Origin: Roseiarcus sp963783175
GTDB taxonomy: Bacteria > Pseudomonadota > Alphaproteobacteria > Rhizobiales > Beijerinckiaceae
Length of the DNA stretch: 64,000 nucleotides
Assembly (NCBI GenBank): GCA_963783175.1
Contig: CAWANG010000022.1
Coordinates: 124,001-188,000, forward strand
Direction: 5' to 3'
Of the stretch, positions 8,906-18,018 are shown in pieces. A model generated the notes under the pieces. It saw nothing but the letters and a program-made list of their open reading frames with translations, was not told where the DNA came from and ran no database searches. Position 1 is the first letter of the stretch, and every line of letters starts with the position of its first letter. A program made the translations under genes and the position numbers.

Positions 8906-9616
8906 TTAACCCTCTATCGTACGCACGACGCGGGCCGGCGCGCCGGCCGCAAGCGATCGCGGCGGCAAATCGCGCGTTACGATGCTGCCTGCGGCGACGA
9001 CCGTCCCCTTGCCGATCCGCACACCCGCGGAGACAATCACGCCGGTTGCGAGCCAGACGTCGTTTTCGAGAATGATGTCTCCGACCTGATCTTCGGTGTC
9101 CGGCAGTCCTGCTGCCCGCTCGGCAGGATCAAGCGGATGCCCGGGATAGCCTGCGAGGAGAGCGCGGCCCGCGATGCGGACATTGTCGCCGATGACGACG
9201 CGGCGCCCGACTGCGATGGTCGTTTGCCAACCAATGTCGCAGTTTGCCCCGACCGTCAGTTCCGGCGTAACGGAGCAGGCGCTTCGGCCCGAAATCGTCG
9301 TCTGGCTTGAGACGCGGCAATCCGCACCAAAGCAAATCGTCACGGGGCCAAGAATCAGCGGTAGGCCGCCATAGAGAAAGAGACGCGGCGCTGGACCCGC
9401 GAGGCGGGATTTCAGCAACGGCGTCCACCAGAGGATGCGGCTTGCGGTTGCAAGAGCGGAGCGCGTCGCAACGTACCCGGCGTAGAGAGTCGAATGCACG
9501 CCGGGCACGACTGGGACCGAAAACCCCCGAAACCGGGCCGCGGCCCGATAGGCAATACCCGCAAGCGGATGCCGCCGTTCTTTGACCCAGCGCTTCAGCG
9601 CGAATGCGGCGCTCAT
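8906..9616 (-). CDS. Left-handed beta-helix (hexapeptide) acyltransferase
   Basis: 236 aa. Hexapeptide repeats run from about residue 90 to 225 (LTVGANCDIGWQTTIAVG, VVIGDNVRIAG, DIILENDVWLATGVIVSAGV, IGKGTVVAAGSIVTRDLP) and end in the typical ...LAAGAPARVVR tail of WcaF/CysE-type O-acetyltransferases. A catalytic His is probably the one in YPGHPLD. It should transfer an acetyl or similar group to a sugar of the polymer. Its ATG overlaps the glmS stop by 4 bp and its stop lies 4 bp before the next glycosyltransferase, so it is firmly inside the operon. Confidence 0.88.
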   Translation of the reverse strand: MSAAFALKRWVKERRHPLAGIAYRAAARFRGFSVPVVPGVHSTLYAGYVATRSALATASRILWWTPLLKSRLAGPAPRLFLYGGLPLILGPVTICFGADCRVSSQTTISGRSACSVTPELTVGANCDIGWQTTIAVGRRVVIGDNVRIAGRALLAGYPGHPLDPAERAAGLPDTEDQVGDIILENDVWLATGVIVSAGVRIGKGTVVAAGSIVTRDLPPRSLAAGAPARVVRTIEG

Positions 9617-11424
9617 TCGACCGTCACCGACTTTGCCAGGTTGCGGGGCCGGTCAACGTCCATGCCTCGGAGGACCGCGACGTGATAGGCGAGGAACTGC
9701 AGTGGGATCGCCGCGACGATCGGCTGGATCAGTTCATCACAGGCCGGCAGCGTCACCGAGGCCGCGGCGACATCGGACAGTTCCAGAAGCGACCTGCGGT
9801 CGCCGATGAGGATGATCCGGCCTTGGCGAGCGGCGATTTCCCGTACGTTGGAGGCCAGCTTCGAAAATAGTTCTCCCGACGGCGCAAGGGCGACAATCGG
9901 AGTGTCCTTATCGATGAGCGCGATCGGTCCATGCTTGAGCTCGCCCGCCGCGAAACCTTCGGCGTGGATGTAGGAGATTTCCTTGAGCTTCAGCGCGCCC
10001 TCGAGAGCGAGCGGATAGAGCGAGCCACGTCCCACGAAAAGTGCGCTGTCCGCGTCTACCAGCGTCTCAGCGACTCCGACGATTGCGGCCTCGTTGTGAA
10101 GCACCGCCTCGATCGCCTTCGGCGCTTCAGCCAGCGCAGCGCTTAGTCGCTTTGCCGCCGCTCGCTGGCCGCGCTGTTCGGCCGTATAAACCACGAGCCG
10201 TCCCAGCACGAGCATCTGCGCGAGGAACGCCTTGGTCGACGCGACCCCGATTTCCGGGCCCGCCAGCAGCGGCAGAAAGAAGTCGGCTTCGCGAGCGAGC
10301 GTCGAAACTTGCTGGTTGCCGATGCCGATGGTCGGGACCCGAAGCGCCTTGAATTTCTCCAGCGAGGCCAGCGTGTCTGCCGTCTCGCCCGATTGGGAGA
10401 CCAGAATCGCGGCCTCATGCAGGCCGTCAGCGACCACCGGGTCGTACCGATGTTCGGACGCGAGTTCGACATCGGCGGCAATCCCGGCGATTTCCGCGAA
10501 CCAGCGCTTGGCGACCAGGCAGGCATAATAGGAAGAGCCGCACGCGATAAGCCGAATTCTATCGACCCGGCTGAAGTCGAGCGCGACCTGCTCCTTGATG
10601 AGCGCGCCATCGCTGTAACGATCCTCAATGATGCGAGCGACGGCCGGCTGCTCATTAATTTCCTTCAGCATGTAGTGGGCGAAGCCGCCGTTGTCGTCAT
10701 TCTCCGCCATCGCGTCCACGACGGTCCTGGGGCGAACCACGGGGCGGCCACCCTTGTCGAAGACCGCGATCGAGTCGCGCCGCAATTCGACCTGGTCGCC
10801 GTCGCTCAGCACGACAGCCTCGTTGGCCAGGCCGGCGAGAGCGGAAATGTCGGAAGAAAGATAGGTGCCGTCCGGACCGATCGCCGCGACGAGCGGGCTG
10901 CCGGAGCGCTTGGCGTGAAGAACGCTGGGATCATCCTCGGTCATGACGGCGATCGCGTAAGAGCCGGTAATCTGGTCGCCAAGGGAGCGCACGGCGCGTT
11001 CCGGCCGCGTTCCGCTCTCGATCGCGCGCGAGATCAGCCAGGGAATGACCTCGCTGTCCGTTTCGCTCCTGAATTCGCAGCCCTGCCGCCGCAGGCGGCC
11101 GCGCAATTCGCTGTGGTTCTCGATGATGCCGTTATGAACGACGGCGACACCGTGGGCGATATGCGGATGCGAGTTGACCTCGCTCGGCGCCCCGTGGGTC
11201 GCCCAGCGGGTGTGGGCGATCCCGATGTGACCGTGAAGGTCCGACTCGGCGACGCGCCGCTCCAACGCTTGAACTTTGCCGACCGCGCAGACCCGCTTCA
11301 GCCCGCCGTCATCGAGCGTCGCGACCCCGGCGGAATCGTAACCCCGGTACTCCAGGCGCTTCAAGCCTCGCACCAGTATATCAGCGACGGGCTTGTCGCT
11401 GATCGCCGCAAAAATTCCACACAT
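9613..11424 (-). CDS. glmS: Glutamine--fructose-6-phosphate aminotransferase (isomerizing)
   Basis: 603 aa, normal length. It begins MCGIFAA with the N-terminal nucleophile Cys. The glutaminase domain (1-235) carries HTRWATHG and HNGIIEN. Two SIS domains follow: the first with SQSGETADT, the second with GRGSLYPLALEGALKLKEISYIHAEG. The C-terminal PRNLAKSVTVE tail is intact. It makes glucosamine-6-phosphate, the first step to UDP-GlcNAc. Together with the glmM-like gene at 23.4 kb it suggests that an amino sugar is needed for this polysaccharide. Inside an EPS operon it may be a second copy beside a housekeeping glmS. No glmS ribozyme is expected or seen. Confidence 0.97.
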   Translation of the reverse strand: MCGIFAAISDKPVADILVRGLKRLEYRGYDSAGVATLDDGGLKRVCAVGKVQALERRVAESDLHGHIGIAHTRWATHGAPSEVNSHPHIAHGVAVVHNGIIENHSELRGRLRRQGCEFRSETDSEVIPWLISRAIESGTRPERAVRSLGDQITGSYAIAVMTEDDPSVLHAKRSGSPLVAAIGPDGTYLSSDISALAGLANEAVVLSDGDQVELRRDSIAVFDKGGRPVVRPRTVVDAMAENDDNGGFAHYMLKEINEQPAVARIIEDRYSDGALIKEQVALDFSRVDRIRLIACGSSYYACLVAKRWFAEIAGIAADVELASEHRYDPVVADGLHEAAILVSQSGETADTLASLEKFKALRVPTIGIGNQQVSTLAREADFFLPLLAGPEIGVASTKAFLAQMLVLGRLVVYTAEQRGQRAAAKRLSAALAEAPKAIEAVLHNEAAIVGVAETLVDADSALFVGRGSLYPLALEGALKLKEISYIHAEGFAAGELKHGPIALIDKDTPIVALAPSGELFSKLASNVREIAARQGRIILIGDRRSLLELSDVAAASVTLPACDELIQPIVAAIPLQFLAYHVAVLRGMDVDRPRNLAKSVTVE

Positions 11425-11466
11425 CGTTCAAATCCTCGGTTAATGTCCGACAAGCAGTGCAGCAAC

Positions 11467-12939
11467 TCACGTGCCACGTGGAAGGGGCGCGGAATCGCCG
11501 ATTTGAGCGCGCCGCATTTTCGTTCTGCTGTCCTTCTTCGCGTCTCGCGAAGCACCGTCTTCGCGGCTTGCAAAGTTTGCAACCGCGACGCCTAGAGCGA
11601 GCAGTACGTAGACCGGCCAGGTGAAGCCCTGGGTAAGGAAAGTGCCGGAGACGCAGAAGCCCCCAACCCCGGCGAGCACGGCATGACCCATTGCGCGAGC
11701 GGGCATCGGGGCTTGGTCCGCTTCAAGCTTGCGCAGCGCAAGGAAAGCCGACCTTGCAACCAAGACGACCATCACGATGAAGGTAAGAATGCCCGGAAAT
11801 CCCGTTTCCCCGAGCACGCCGAACCATGTCGAATGGACCGCATGATTGTGCCCGTCCCAATGGGCGCTATAGGCGAAATAATTAGAGACGAAGTTGTCGA
11901 GGCCCACGCCGTTCAATGGACGCGCTAACGCCATTCGCCACGCGGCGCCCCACGCGTATATTCGGCCCATCGAGGACTCGTCGATCCCATCTTCCGCAGC
12001 GCCGCCGGAAGAACGATCGGAAATGCCTGCGGCGGCGAACAGCGCCATCAATGCCAGCACGCCTAGGGTGATCAGCACGGCCTTGGACTTGATCATGCGG
12101 GCGCCATAGATCCCTAAGACGGCAACCAGACCGAGCAAGCCGCCGCGGCTTTGCGTGGCGATGATCGCCGCCACGATCGCGCCAGACGCCGCGATGCCGA
12201 AGAACGCGCTTAACCAACTCGTACGCCTGACGAAAAGCGAAACCGCGAAGCTCAATGGGAACAGAAGGACCAGAGACAGATCGTTGGGGTCGCCGAGAAC
12301 CGACTGGATGTCGCGGCCGATGGTGACCCTTGTGCCTTCGACGAGGCCGATCCCATGGGCCTTGTTGTAGAGCGCTACCGCGGCGATCGTAATGCCCGCC
12401 GCGACGAAGGCGTGCGAAGCGAGCGCGAAATCTCGCGGCTTGCGGGTCAGCCACGCGATCGCGAGGGTCATCACCGCGATCTTCCAATATGTCGCGATCC
12501 AGTACGCGATTGCGCCTGGCTTGTTTGCGGCGAGCGGCACGCCGATCGTGACGAGCACAAAGAAAATGCCGAACACCGTCAGCTCCCGGCGCCAGTAGAC
12601 CGGGATGCTTCGCTTCACCAGGACGTGCCAGGCGAGAACCATCAGCGTCGGCGCTGCGAGCAGTTGCGGAATGCGCAAAGGCTCCAGCATTGGAAAGGCT
12701 TCGTGGATCCGGAAGAAGGAAAAGATGATGAAGCCGAGGCACAGCGCGAACGGGTTCGAAAAAGCGAACAGAGCTGCGAACGGCAGCAGCGCAAGTCCGA
12801 TCGGCGCCACGGGCGCAACGCCCGGCGGCAGCGGCGCGAGGGCAGCCGCAGCGGCAAACGCGGACGCGATGACAGCGAAAAGCATATGCCTGCTTTCCGC
12901 CGGCCGCGGCCGCGCCGCTGTTGTCGTCGCAGCAGTCAC
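11467..12939 (-). CDS. wzy: O-antigen ligase/polymerase family membrane protein (Wzy candidate)
   Basis: 490 aa, with about ten to twelve membrane helices. A large periplasmic loop before the C-terminal helices holds NGVGLDNFVSNYFAYSAHWDGHNHAVHSTWFGVLGETG, the Wzy_C signature with its conserved His-rich part. In this operon it most likely polymerises repeat units delivered by the flippase; ligase activity (WaaL-like, or exosortase-associated O-glycosylation) is the alternative. It starts at a GTG overlapping the flippase stop by 4 bp; an internal Met at residue 19 is another possible start. Confidence 0.82.
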   Translation of the reverse strand: MTAATTTAARPRPAESRHMLFAVIASAFAAAAALAPLPPGVAPVAPIGLALLPFAALFAFSNPFALCLGFIIFSFFRIHEAFPMLEPLRIPQLLAAPTLMVLAWHVLVKRSIPVYWRRELTVFGIFFVLVTIGVPLAANKPGAIAYWIATYWKIAVMTLAIAWLTRKPRDFALASHAFVAAGITIAAVALYNKAHGIGLVEGTRVTIGRDIQSVLGDPNDLSLVLLFPLSFAVSLFVRRTSWLSAFFGIAASGAIVAAIIATQSRGGLLGLVAVLGIYGARMIKSKAVLITLGVLALMALFAAAGISDRSSGGAAEDGIDESSMGRIYAWGAAWRMALARPLNGVGLDNFVSNYFAYSAHWDGHNHAVHSTWFGVLGETGFPGILTFIVMVVLVARSAFLALRKLEADQAPMPARAMGHAVLAGVGGFCVSGTFLTQGFTWPVYVLLALGVAVANFASREDGASRDAKKDSRTKMRRAQIGDSAPLPRGT

Positions 12940-14354
12940 GCGGGTCGCTCGCGCAGGACCGCGATCACCTCATTCCCAGCGACGCGCCACAGCAGCGTCG
13001 CAACACCTATGAACGCCATGGCGAGCAACGCGGCGGAGGCCGCGGGGCCCGAAGTGATACGCATTCCCACAACGAGCGCCGCGACCAGCGCGACCAGCGC
13101 GGCTGCGAGACCCCAGGGGTATTGGATCGGCGCGGCGCTGCGGCCGACGACGACGTAAAGCGCAACGCGGACAAAGTGGCCCGCTATGGTGGCGGCGATC
13201 GCTCCCCAGACGCCATAGGGATGGGTGAGCGCGACGTATCCGGCGAGGGCAACGGCGGCGCCGCAAGCGTTGACCGCGAGAACCTGATAGCCGTTGCTTC
13301 GGGCGTAGGCGCCGACGTTGAGGAGGCTGCAAAGCTCGTTAAGCACCGCGGCAAGCACCAGCCACGGCAGATAGGGCAGCGCGGCGCGATAGGCCGCTGG
13401 GAGGAGGGTCTGGACGAGGAGTGGAGCGCCGACGCAGGTGACAGCGGCGCCGATGGCAAGAAGGCTCATGCCAACGCCGACCGCTCGTGCGCTCACCTCC
13501 AGGCCGTCGCGCTTCTTCAGGAAGCCGATGCGTTGGGCGTACCACCAGAGCCCGAACGGCTGCATGACGAGAGCGGTGATGAGCGAGAGTTTCACCGCGA
13601 GGCCATAAAAGCCCAGTTCCGCTGGGGCCACAGCGCCGGCGAGGAACCAGCGGTCGCACGAACCCAGGACGAACATGGACAAAGATCCGCCGACCAGCGG
13701 CGCGCCATACCGGCCCGCCCGAGCGAAAGTGGCGCGGTCCAGTCGCACCCCACAGTCCCTGATCTGTAGCGTCAGCAGGGTCGCAGCGATTGCCGTATCG
13801 ACCGAAGCATTGCCCGCCAGGAGGCCCTCGACGCCGAACCCCGCGCGCAGCGTGACGCTCATGACGGCGACCTGGGTCAAGGTTCGCGCACTGGTGAACA
13901 GGAGGAACGCCCCGGCGCGGCCCCGCAGACGCAGCCAGGCGAGCGGAAGTTCGATCAGCCCGGACAGCGTCGCTGCGGCCAGACCGATGGAAAGCGGCAA
14001 CTCGATCGATGAAAGGCTGAGACGTCGAGCAAGCGTCCAGACTGCAGCCTGAAGGCTCGCCCCAACGATCAACGCGAGAGTCAATGCCATGCCGGCGAGG
14101 CCTGCGCTGATCTGTCGCTGCTTCGGCCCGTTCTCGCCACCGGCGAACCGGAAAAGGCTATCGGCGATGCCCAAGGTCATGACGATGCCAAAGGCTTCGA
14201 CGATGCTCGAGACCAGCTCGAGCCGGCCGTAATCCGACGGCGCCAGCCGGCCCGTCGCCAGTGGTATCGTGATGAGCGACATGCCCTTCGTCACCAGCAC
14301 GCTGGCGCCGAACAGCCAAAATGATCGCAGTCTGACCAACAGTTCGAGCATCAT
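12936..14354 (-). CDS. wzx: Polysaccharide flippase, Wzx/MATE-like
   Basis: 472 aa with about 12 to 14 hydrophobic helices. The start (FWLFGASVLVTKGMSLITIPLATGRLAPSDYG, read in segments) is typical of the oligosaccharide flippase family, in which a Lys/Arg-containing first helix is followed by PxDYG. The rest is regular membrane protein with conserved prolines. It should move the undecaprenyl-PP-linked repeat unit to the periplasm. The ATG overlaps the upstream glycosyltransferase stop by 4 bp, and the next gene overlaps by 4 bp as well. Confidence 0.9.
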   Translation of the reverse strand: MMLELLVRLRSFWLFGASVLVTKGMSLITIPLATGRLAPSDYGRLELVSSIVEAFGIVMTLGIADSLFRFAGGENGPKQRQISAGLAGMALTLALIVGASLQAAVWTLARRLSLSSIELPLSIGLAAATLSGLIELPLAWLRLRGRAGAFLLFTSARTLTQVAVMSVTLRAGFGVEGLLAGNASVDTAIAATLLTLQIRDCGVRLDRATFARAGRYGAPLVGGSLSMFVLGSCDRWFLAGAVAPAELGFYGLAVKLSLITALVMQPFGLWWYAQRIGFLKKRDGLEVSARAVGVGMSLLAIGAAVTCVGAPLLVQTLLPAAYRAALPYLPWLVLAAVLNELCSLLNVGAYARSNGYQVLAVNACGAAVALAGYVALTHPYGVWGAIAATIAGHFVRVALYVVVGRSAAPIQYPWGLAAALVALVAALVVGMRITSGPAASAALLAMAFIGVATLLWRVAGNEVIAVLRERPA

Positions 14355-15505
14355 GCCGCCTCGAACACAGAAGAAAGCGCGCGTGAGGCGACATCGAGCG
14401 AAAAGCCTTCGATCATGCGCTGGCGGGCTCTCCGGCCCATGTTCGTCCGAGCCTCGTCGGTGATGTTGACGGCAGAGTCGATCGCCGCGGCGAGTGAGGC
14501 GGGATCGTCGGGTTCGGCGAGGAAACCGGTCTCGTCGGTCACCATCTCCTTCAGCCCCATGAAGCGCGTGGCGACGACAGGTAGTTCCATCGCCATCGCT
14601 TCCTTGACGACCATCGGTCCAGAGTCGCGCGAGCCGTCGGGCGCCGGCTTGAATGGAGCGATGAGCGCCTGATATCGGGGTGCCTGGTCAATGATCCATT
14701 CGCGCGAGCGCGCGCCGAGAAAACGCGCGCGGTCGCCAAGGCCCAACGCTTCGGCGCGGGCTCGCAATTCATCAGCGAGAGGGCCATCACCGACGAGGTC
14801 GACGCTCGCCGAGCCTTGGATCGACAGTGCTGTTAGAAGATCGTCGATGCCCTTTTGCTCGACCAGCCGACCGACAAAAAGGAGGCGACGGTCGGGAGCG
14901 CTTCGGCCAGCGGGCCGAAAGGCGTTAGGGTCAGTGCCGCAGGGAATTGTCGCAATGCTCGCCCCAGGCGCGAGCGCATCAAGGTGCTCGGCCATGTCGT
15001 TGCAGACCGCGACGACAGCGTCCGCCGCCGAGAGCTTGAGAGGGAGATCCTCCGGTTCCGCGTAAACATCATGACCGTGGCAGACGAAGGAGACCGAGGC
15101 GCCAATCCAACGGGCCGCGACGATCGCATGGGCCGCGGCGCCTCCCGAGAAATGAGCGTGGAGATGCTCGCATCCCGTCGACCGCGCGATAGCCGCGATC
15201 TTCATCGCGTTCCAGAGCAGCGAGAGGCGCGGCAGGCGGCGTTGGCGCCAGACGTACCGCAGCGCCGCGGCCGCTCCGCGGCCGGGCCGCGCCAATGTCG
15301 ACAGGGCTTGCTGCTTGGTCGTCGAATCAAGCGTGCGGGCGTCCTTTGCCAGCGCGCGATCGGCGGTTTGCGCCGGCCCCTGCCGCAAATGCATAACGAT
15401 GGGTACGATCCGGTGTCCAAAATGGACAACGGCCCGCATCTCGTCCCCGACGAATGTTTCCGAAAAGACAGGAAAATCCGCCAGCACGTAGCCGATCTGT
15501 TTCAT
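14351..15505 (-). CDS. Glycosyltransferase GT4 family (WcaL-like), first gene of the nine-gene operon
   Basis: 384 aa from the ATG at 15505, chosen because GGGAAG stands 7 bp before it; an ATG 18 bp upstream has no ribosome site. N-terminal IGYVLADFPVFSETFVGDEM and HLHAHFSGGAAAHAI, with FVCHGHDVY, are typical of WcaL/colanic-acid glycosyltransferases. The donor site has LLFVGRLVEQKGIDDLL and the E-x7-E region SGPMVVKEAMAMELPVV. It acts at the inner membrane on the lipid-linked repeat unit. A consensus sigma54 promoter at 15548-15564 on the same strand would give a start near 15537, about 30 nt before the ATG. Confidence 0.92.
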   Translation of the reverse strand: MKQIGYVLADFPVFSETFVGDEMRAVVHFGHRIVPIVMHLRQGPAQTADRALAKDARTLDSTTKQQALSTLARPGRGAAAALRYVWRQRRLPRLSLLWNAMKIAAIARSTGCEHLHAHFSGGAAAHAIVAARWIGASVSFVCHGHDVYAEPEDLPLKLSAADAVVAVCNDMAEHLDALAPGASIATIPCGTDPNAFRPAGRSAPDRRLLFVGRLVEQKGIDDLLTALSIQGSASVDLVGDGPLADELRARAEALGLGDRARFLGARSREWIIDQAPRYQALIAPFKPAPDGSRDSGPMVVKEAMAMELPVVATRFMGLKEMVTDETGFLAEPDDPASLAAAIDSAVNITDEARTNMGRRARQRMIEGFSLDVASRALSSVFEAA

Positions 15506-15516
15506 GACTGCTTCCC

Positions 15517-15533
15517 TTGGCAAGACTCATGCA
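15517..15533 (+). promoter_or_regulatory. Sigma54 (-24/-12) promoter candidate for the GT2/phosphatase operon
   Basis: TTGGCAAGACTCATGCA has GG and GC separated by exactly 10 bases, as sigma54 requires. Transcription would start near 15544, about 30 nt before the ATG at 15575. It overlaps the 5' leader of the opposite operon and faces the minus-strand promoter at 15548-15564. Confidence 0.6.
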
Positions 15534-15547
15534 CTGATGGGCCTGTC

Positions 15548-15564
15548 AGCAAGCGCAGTGCCAA
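15548..15564 (-). promoter_or_regulatory. Sigma54 (-24/-12) promoter candidate for the nine-gene EPS operon
   Basis: On the minus strand the sequence is TTGGCACTGCGCTTGCT: GG-N10-GC spacing and 14 or more matches to the YTGGCACG-N4-TTGCW consensus. Transcription would start near 15537 and run into the glycosyltransferase at 15505. The -24 and -12 elements of this promoter and the opposing one lie on either side of the two start points, so polymerase cannot easily occupy both at once. Confidence 0.75.
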
Positions 15565-15574
15565 GGAAACTCAA

Positions 15575-16516
15575 ATGAAGCGAACCCCGAGATGCTCGGT
15601 CGTCATACCGACGTATAATTGTCTCGACTTTCTGCCGATCGCTGTTGCGAGCGTCTGGCTGCAGGACATCGAGGATATCGAGATTCTGGTGGTCGACGAC
15701 GCCTCGACCGACGGAACAGGGGCTTGGCTCAGCCGGGAGGCATCGCGGGACGCCCGGCTGATTCCATTGCAGGGGGGCGGCAAGGGGCCCGGCGGGACGC
15801 GAAATCTCGCGATTTCCCAAGCCCGTGCGCCGATTATCGCCTTTCTCGATGCAGACGATTATTGGTGGCCCAACAAGCTCCGGAGCCAACTCGCCTTTCA
15901 TGAGGCGCGCAGCGACGTCGGATTTAGTTTCACCGACTACCTGCACGTCGATCCGCGCGGCGAGGTACGGGGGACCTGTTTCGAGTACTGGAAGCCACCC
16001 TATGTCGACCGCTCGAATTTCGACTTTTCCATCATCGAGAACGCCGAACTGGAGCTTCTGGCGGCCAACACGGTCGGCACTTCGACGGTGGTCGCTTCCC
16101 GTCGCGCATTGCAAAACGCGAATGGTTTCGCGACTCTTTCGCATTCCGCGGAGGACTGGGACCTCTGGCTGCGCCTAGCTGGAGAAGGCGGGGTCGCATG
16201 CAGCGCAGCCACAACCGCGACATACCTGATGCGTCCGACCAGCGAGACCGGGAATCGAAGCGCCCGCATCGAGGCGATGAGAGCGATCGTCGGCCGGTAT
16301 GGCGAGCATCGAGACGCAATTGCGAAAAAGGCGCTTCAGCGTGCGAACGCCCGGATAAGCGCCGCGGAGGCCGAGCAGGCGCGCCTTCTCGGCGATCCAT
16401 GGGGGGCCGCTCGCGCCCATGTTGGCGCCTTCATGAAATGGCCGCAGCGCCGAACGGCGCGCGCCGCAGCGGCCGATCTCGTCGCGACACTGACCAGGAC
16501 TGCCGGACTGCGATGA
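15575..16516 (+). CDS. Glycosyltransferase GT2 family
   Basis: 313 aa. Canonical GT-A start: CSVVIPTYNCLDFLPIAVAS, then ILVVDDASTDGTGAWL, GPGGTRNLAISQA and the DxD metal site in AFLDADDYWWPNK. SAEDWDLWLRLAGEGG supplies the catalytic acidic region. The last 80 residues are helical (KKALQRANARISAAEAEQARL). The ATG at 15575 is the only one giving a complete fold; upstream open frame is antisense to the neighbouring glycosyltransferase. The stop overlaps the next start (ATGA), so this enzyme and the regulatory phosphatase are made together. Confidence 0.92.
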   Translation: MKRTPRCSVVIPTYNCLDFLPIAVASVWLQDIEDIEILVVDDASTDGTGAWLSREASRDARLIPLQGGGKGPGGTRNLAISQARAPIIAFLDADDYWWPNKLRSQLAFHEARSDVGFSFTDYLHVDPRGEVRGTCFEYWKPPYVDRSNFDFSIIENAELELLAANTVGTSTVVASRRALQNANGFATLSHSAEDWDLWLRLAGEGGVACSAATTATYLMRPTSETGNRSARIEAMRAIVGRYGEHRDAIAKKALQRANARISAAEAEQARLLGDPWGAARAHVGAFMKWPQRRTARAAAADLVATLTRTAGLR

Positions 16517-18018
16517 AGATTTTCGACGAGTGGCGTCCGGCCTCGCTCGAGGATGTGTCGTGGATCCGCCGCACGATGGCGAGGCGGCTCGTCGATCTGC
16601 GTCTGTCCGAAGACATCCTCGACGATCTTCAGTTGATCGTCAGCGAAATCGGAAGCAACGCGGTCATGCATGGCCGGCCTGTGCCGGGCGTGCTTGCCGT
16701 GCGGGTCGACATCGAAGGCGCCGATCTCCGGATTGAGATCGAGGACGACGGCGGCCGCTTCGAACTCGCCGAGGAAATTGGTTCGGCGGCCTCTTCCCAC
16801 CCGGGCGATCTCGATCGCATTTCCGGCCGAGGACTGGCGCTTGCTCGCGCCGCGCTCGACCGAGTCCAGCACAGCTATGACGGACGAAACCATTTCGTCG
16901 GGCTGCGGAGTCTGCGGCGCCGAAGGCCAACGGCGCTGGTCGTCGAAGACGCGCCGACGCTGCTCGACATGTACGCCGACTATCTGAGGAAGGACTATAA
17001 TGTCATCGGCTGCGTTTCGCTCGCGGAAGCAAGGTCGGCGCTGCGCTCGAATCCGATCGACGTCGTCGTTGCCGATATCCATCTCGGCGACGGGCTCGGA
17101 TCCGAGCTTCCGGGCGAGGTCGACGAGCTCACCGAAGGCGGTGCGCTGCCTGTGGTTCTGCTGACGGCCGACACGTCGCCCGACATGCGGCAGACCGCGT
17201 TGCGCGGCGGGGCGGAGTTCTACTTGGCCAAGCCGGTACGCGCGAGGTCTCTGCGCGAGGCGGTCGCGCTCGCCATCTCACGCGCCGATCTCCGAAACGC
17301 CCGGCTCGCCCGCACATTCGCCCGCCATGTGGATGACCTGATCGCAGCGAAATTACCTTCGCATCTTGGCTCCTACCGCCTCGCAAGCGCGGGCGGAACC
17401 GCCGCGACGGGCGGAGGGGACCTGATCGTCCATCTGCCTGGAGACGCCACAGATCGCATCGTGGTTATCGACGTTATGGGGCACGGCGTGAGCGCGCGCG
17501 CCTGGGCAGTCGCCTACTCCGCGATCGTTCGCACCTTGCATCACGTCTGCGGCGGCCTGTCGACCTCCGCGTTCCTGACCGAGCTTGCCCGCATCGCGTG
17601 GCGCGAGCCAGCCTTGGCCCGGGCGATGGCGACGGTGCTCATCCTCGACATGGATGCAGACGGCGTGACCATGGCTTCGGCGGGACATCCCCATCCGATC
17701 ATCTTCGGTTCGCACGTCGTCCGGCCCAAGACCGTGGCGCCGCTCATTGGAGTGCTGGAGCCGGAACCTTACGAATCTCAGACGTTTGCGCTCGCGAGCG
17801 GCGATCGCATGGTGGTCTTTACTGACGGCCTCGATCCCGTGGGCGTCGCGGCCGGAGGAGATCCGCCGGCATGGTTCATGGACCTGGCCAGGAATTTGAC
17901 CAACGCGCCGATCGCCGAGGCGGCCGCTCGTCTGCGGAAGGCGACCGAAACAGCGCTTGGGCCGCAGCCGATGGACGATTGGACCTTCCTCCTCATTGAG
18001 AAGCCTGTGCAAGCCTGA
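16513..18018 (+). CDS. Partner-switching regulator: HATPase - receiver - PP2C (SpoIIE-type) phosphatase
   Basis: 501 aa, ATG overlapping the GT2 stop. Residues 1-135 are an RsbW-like HATPase (IVSEIGSNAVMHG, EIEDDGG, ISGRGLALARAAL). Residues about 138-258 are a receiver with Asp188 (VADIHLGDG) and Lys240 (LAKPV). Residues about 285-500 are a PP2C phosphatase with metal ligands in GGGDLIV, IDVMGHG and VFTDGLDP. It can in principle both phosphorylate (kinase part) and dephosphorylate (phosphatase part) a STAS protein, with the receiver choosing between them. The only STAS gene here is at 19966-20250. Known cousins are CrsR and HsbR, but this domain order, with HATPase first, differs. The 3' end overlaps the convergent glycosyltransferase by 26 bp. 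Confidence 0.9.
   Translation: MKIFDEWRPASLEDVSWIRRTMARRLVDLRLSEDILDDLQLIVSEIGSNAVMHGRPVPGVLAVRVDIEGADLRIEIEDDGGRFELAEEIGSAASSHPGDLDRISGRGLALARAALDRVQHSYDGRNHFVGLRSLRRRRPTALVVEDAPTLLDMYADYLRKDYNVIGCVSLAEARSALRSNPIDVVVADIHLGDGLGSELPGEVDELTEGGALPVVLLTADTSPDMRQTALRGGAEFYLAKPVRARSLREAVALAISRADLRNARLARTFARHVDDLIAAKLPSHLGSYRLASAGGTAATGGGDLIVHLPGDATDRIVVIDVMGHGVSARAWAVAYSAIVRTLHHVCGGLSTSAFLTELARIAWREPALARAMATVLILDMDADGVTMASAGHPHPIIFGSHVVRPKTVAPLIGVLEPEPYESQTFALASGDRMVVFTDGLDPVGVAAGGDPPAWFMDLARNLTNAPIAEAAARLRKATETALGPQPMDDWTFLLIEKPVQA

Noticed and set aside
11425..11466. A glmS ribozyme or other riboswitch before glmS
   Set aside because: Only 42 bp separate it from the polymerase gene, and the ribozyme is a feature of Firmicutes.
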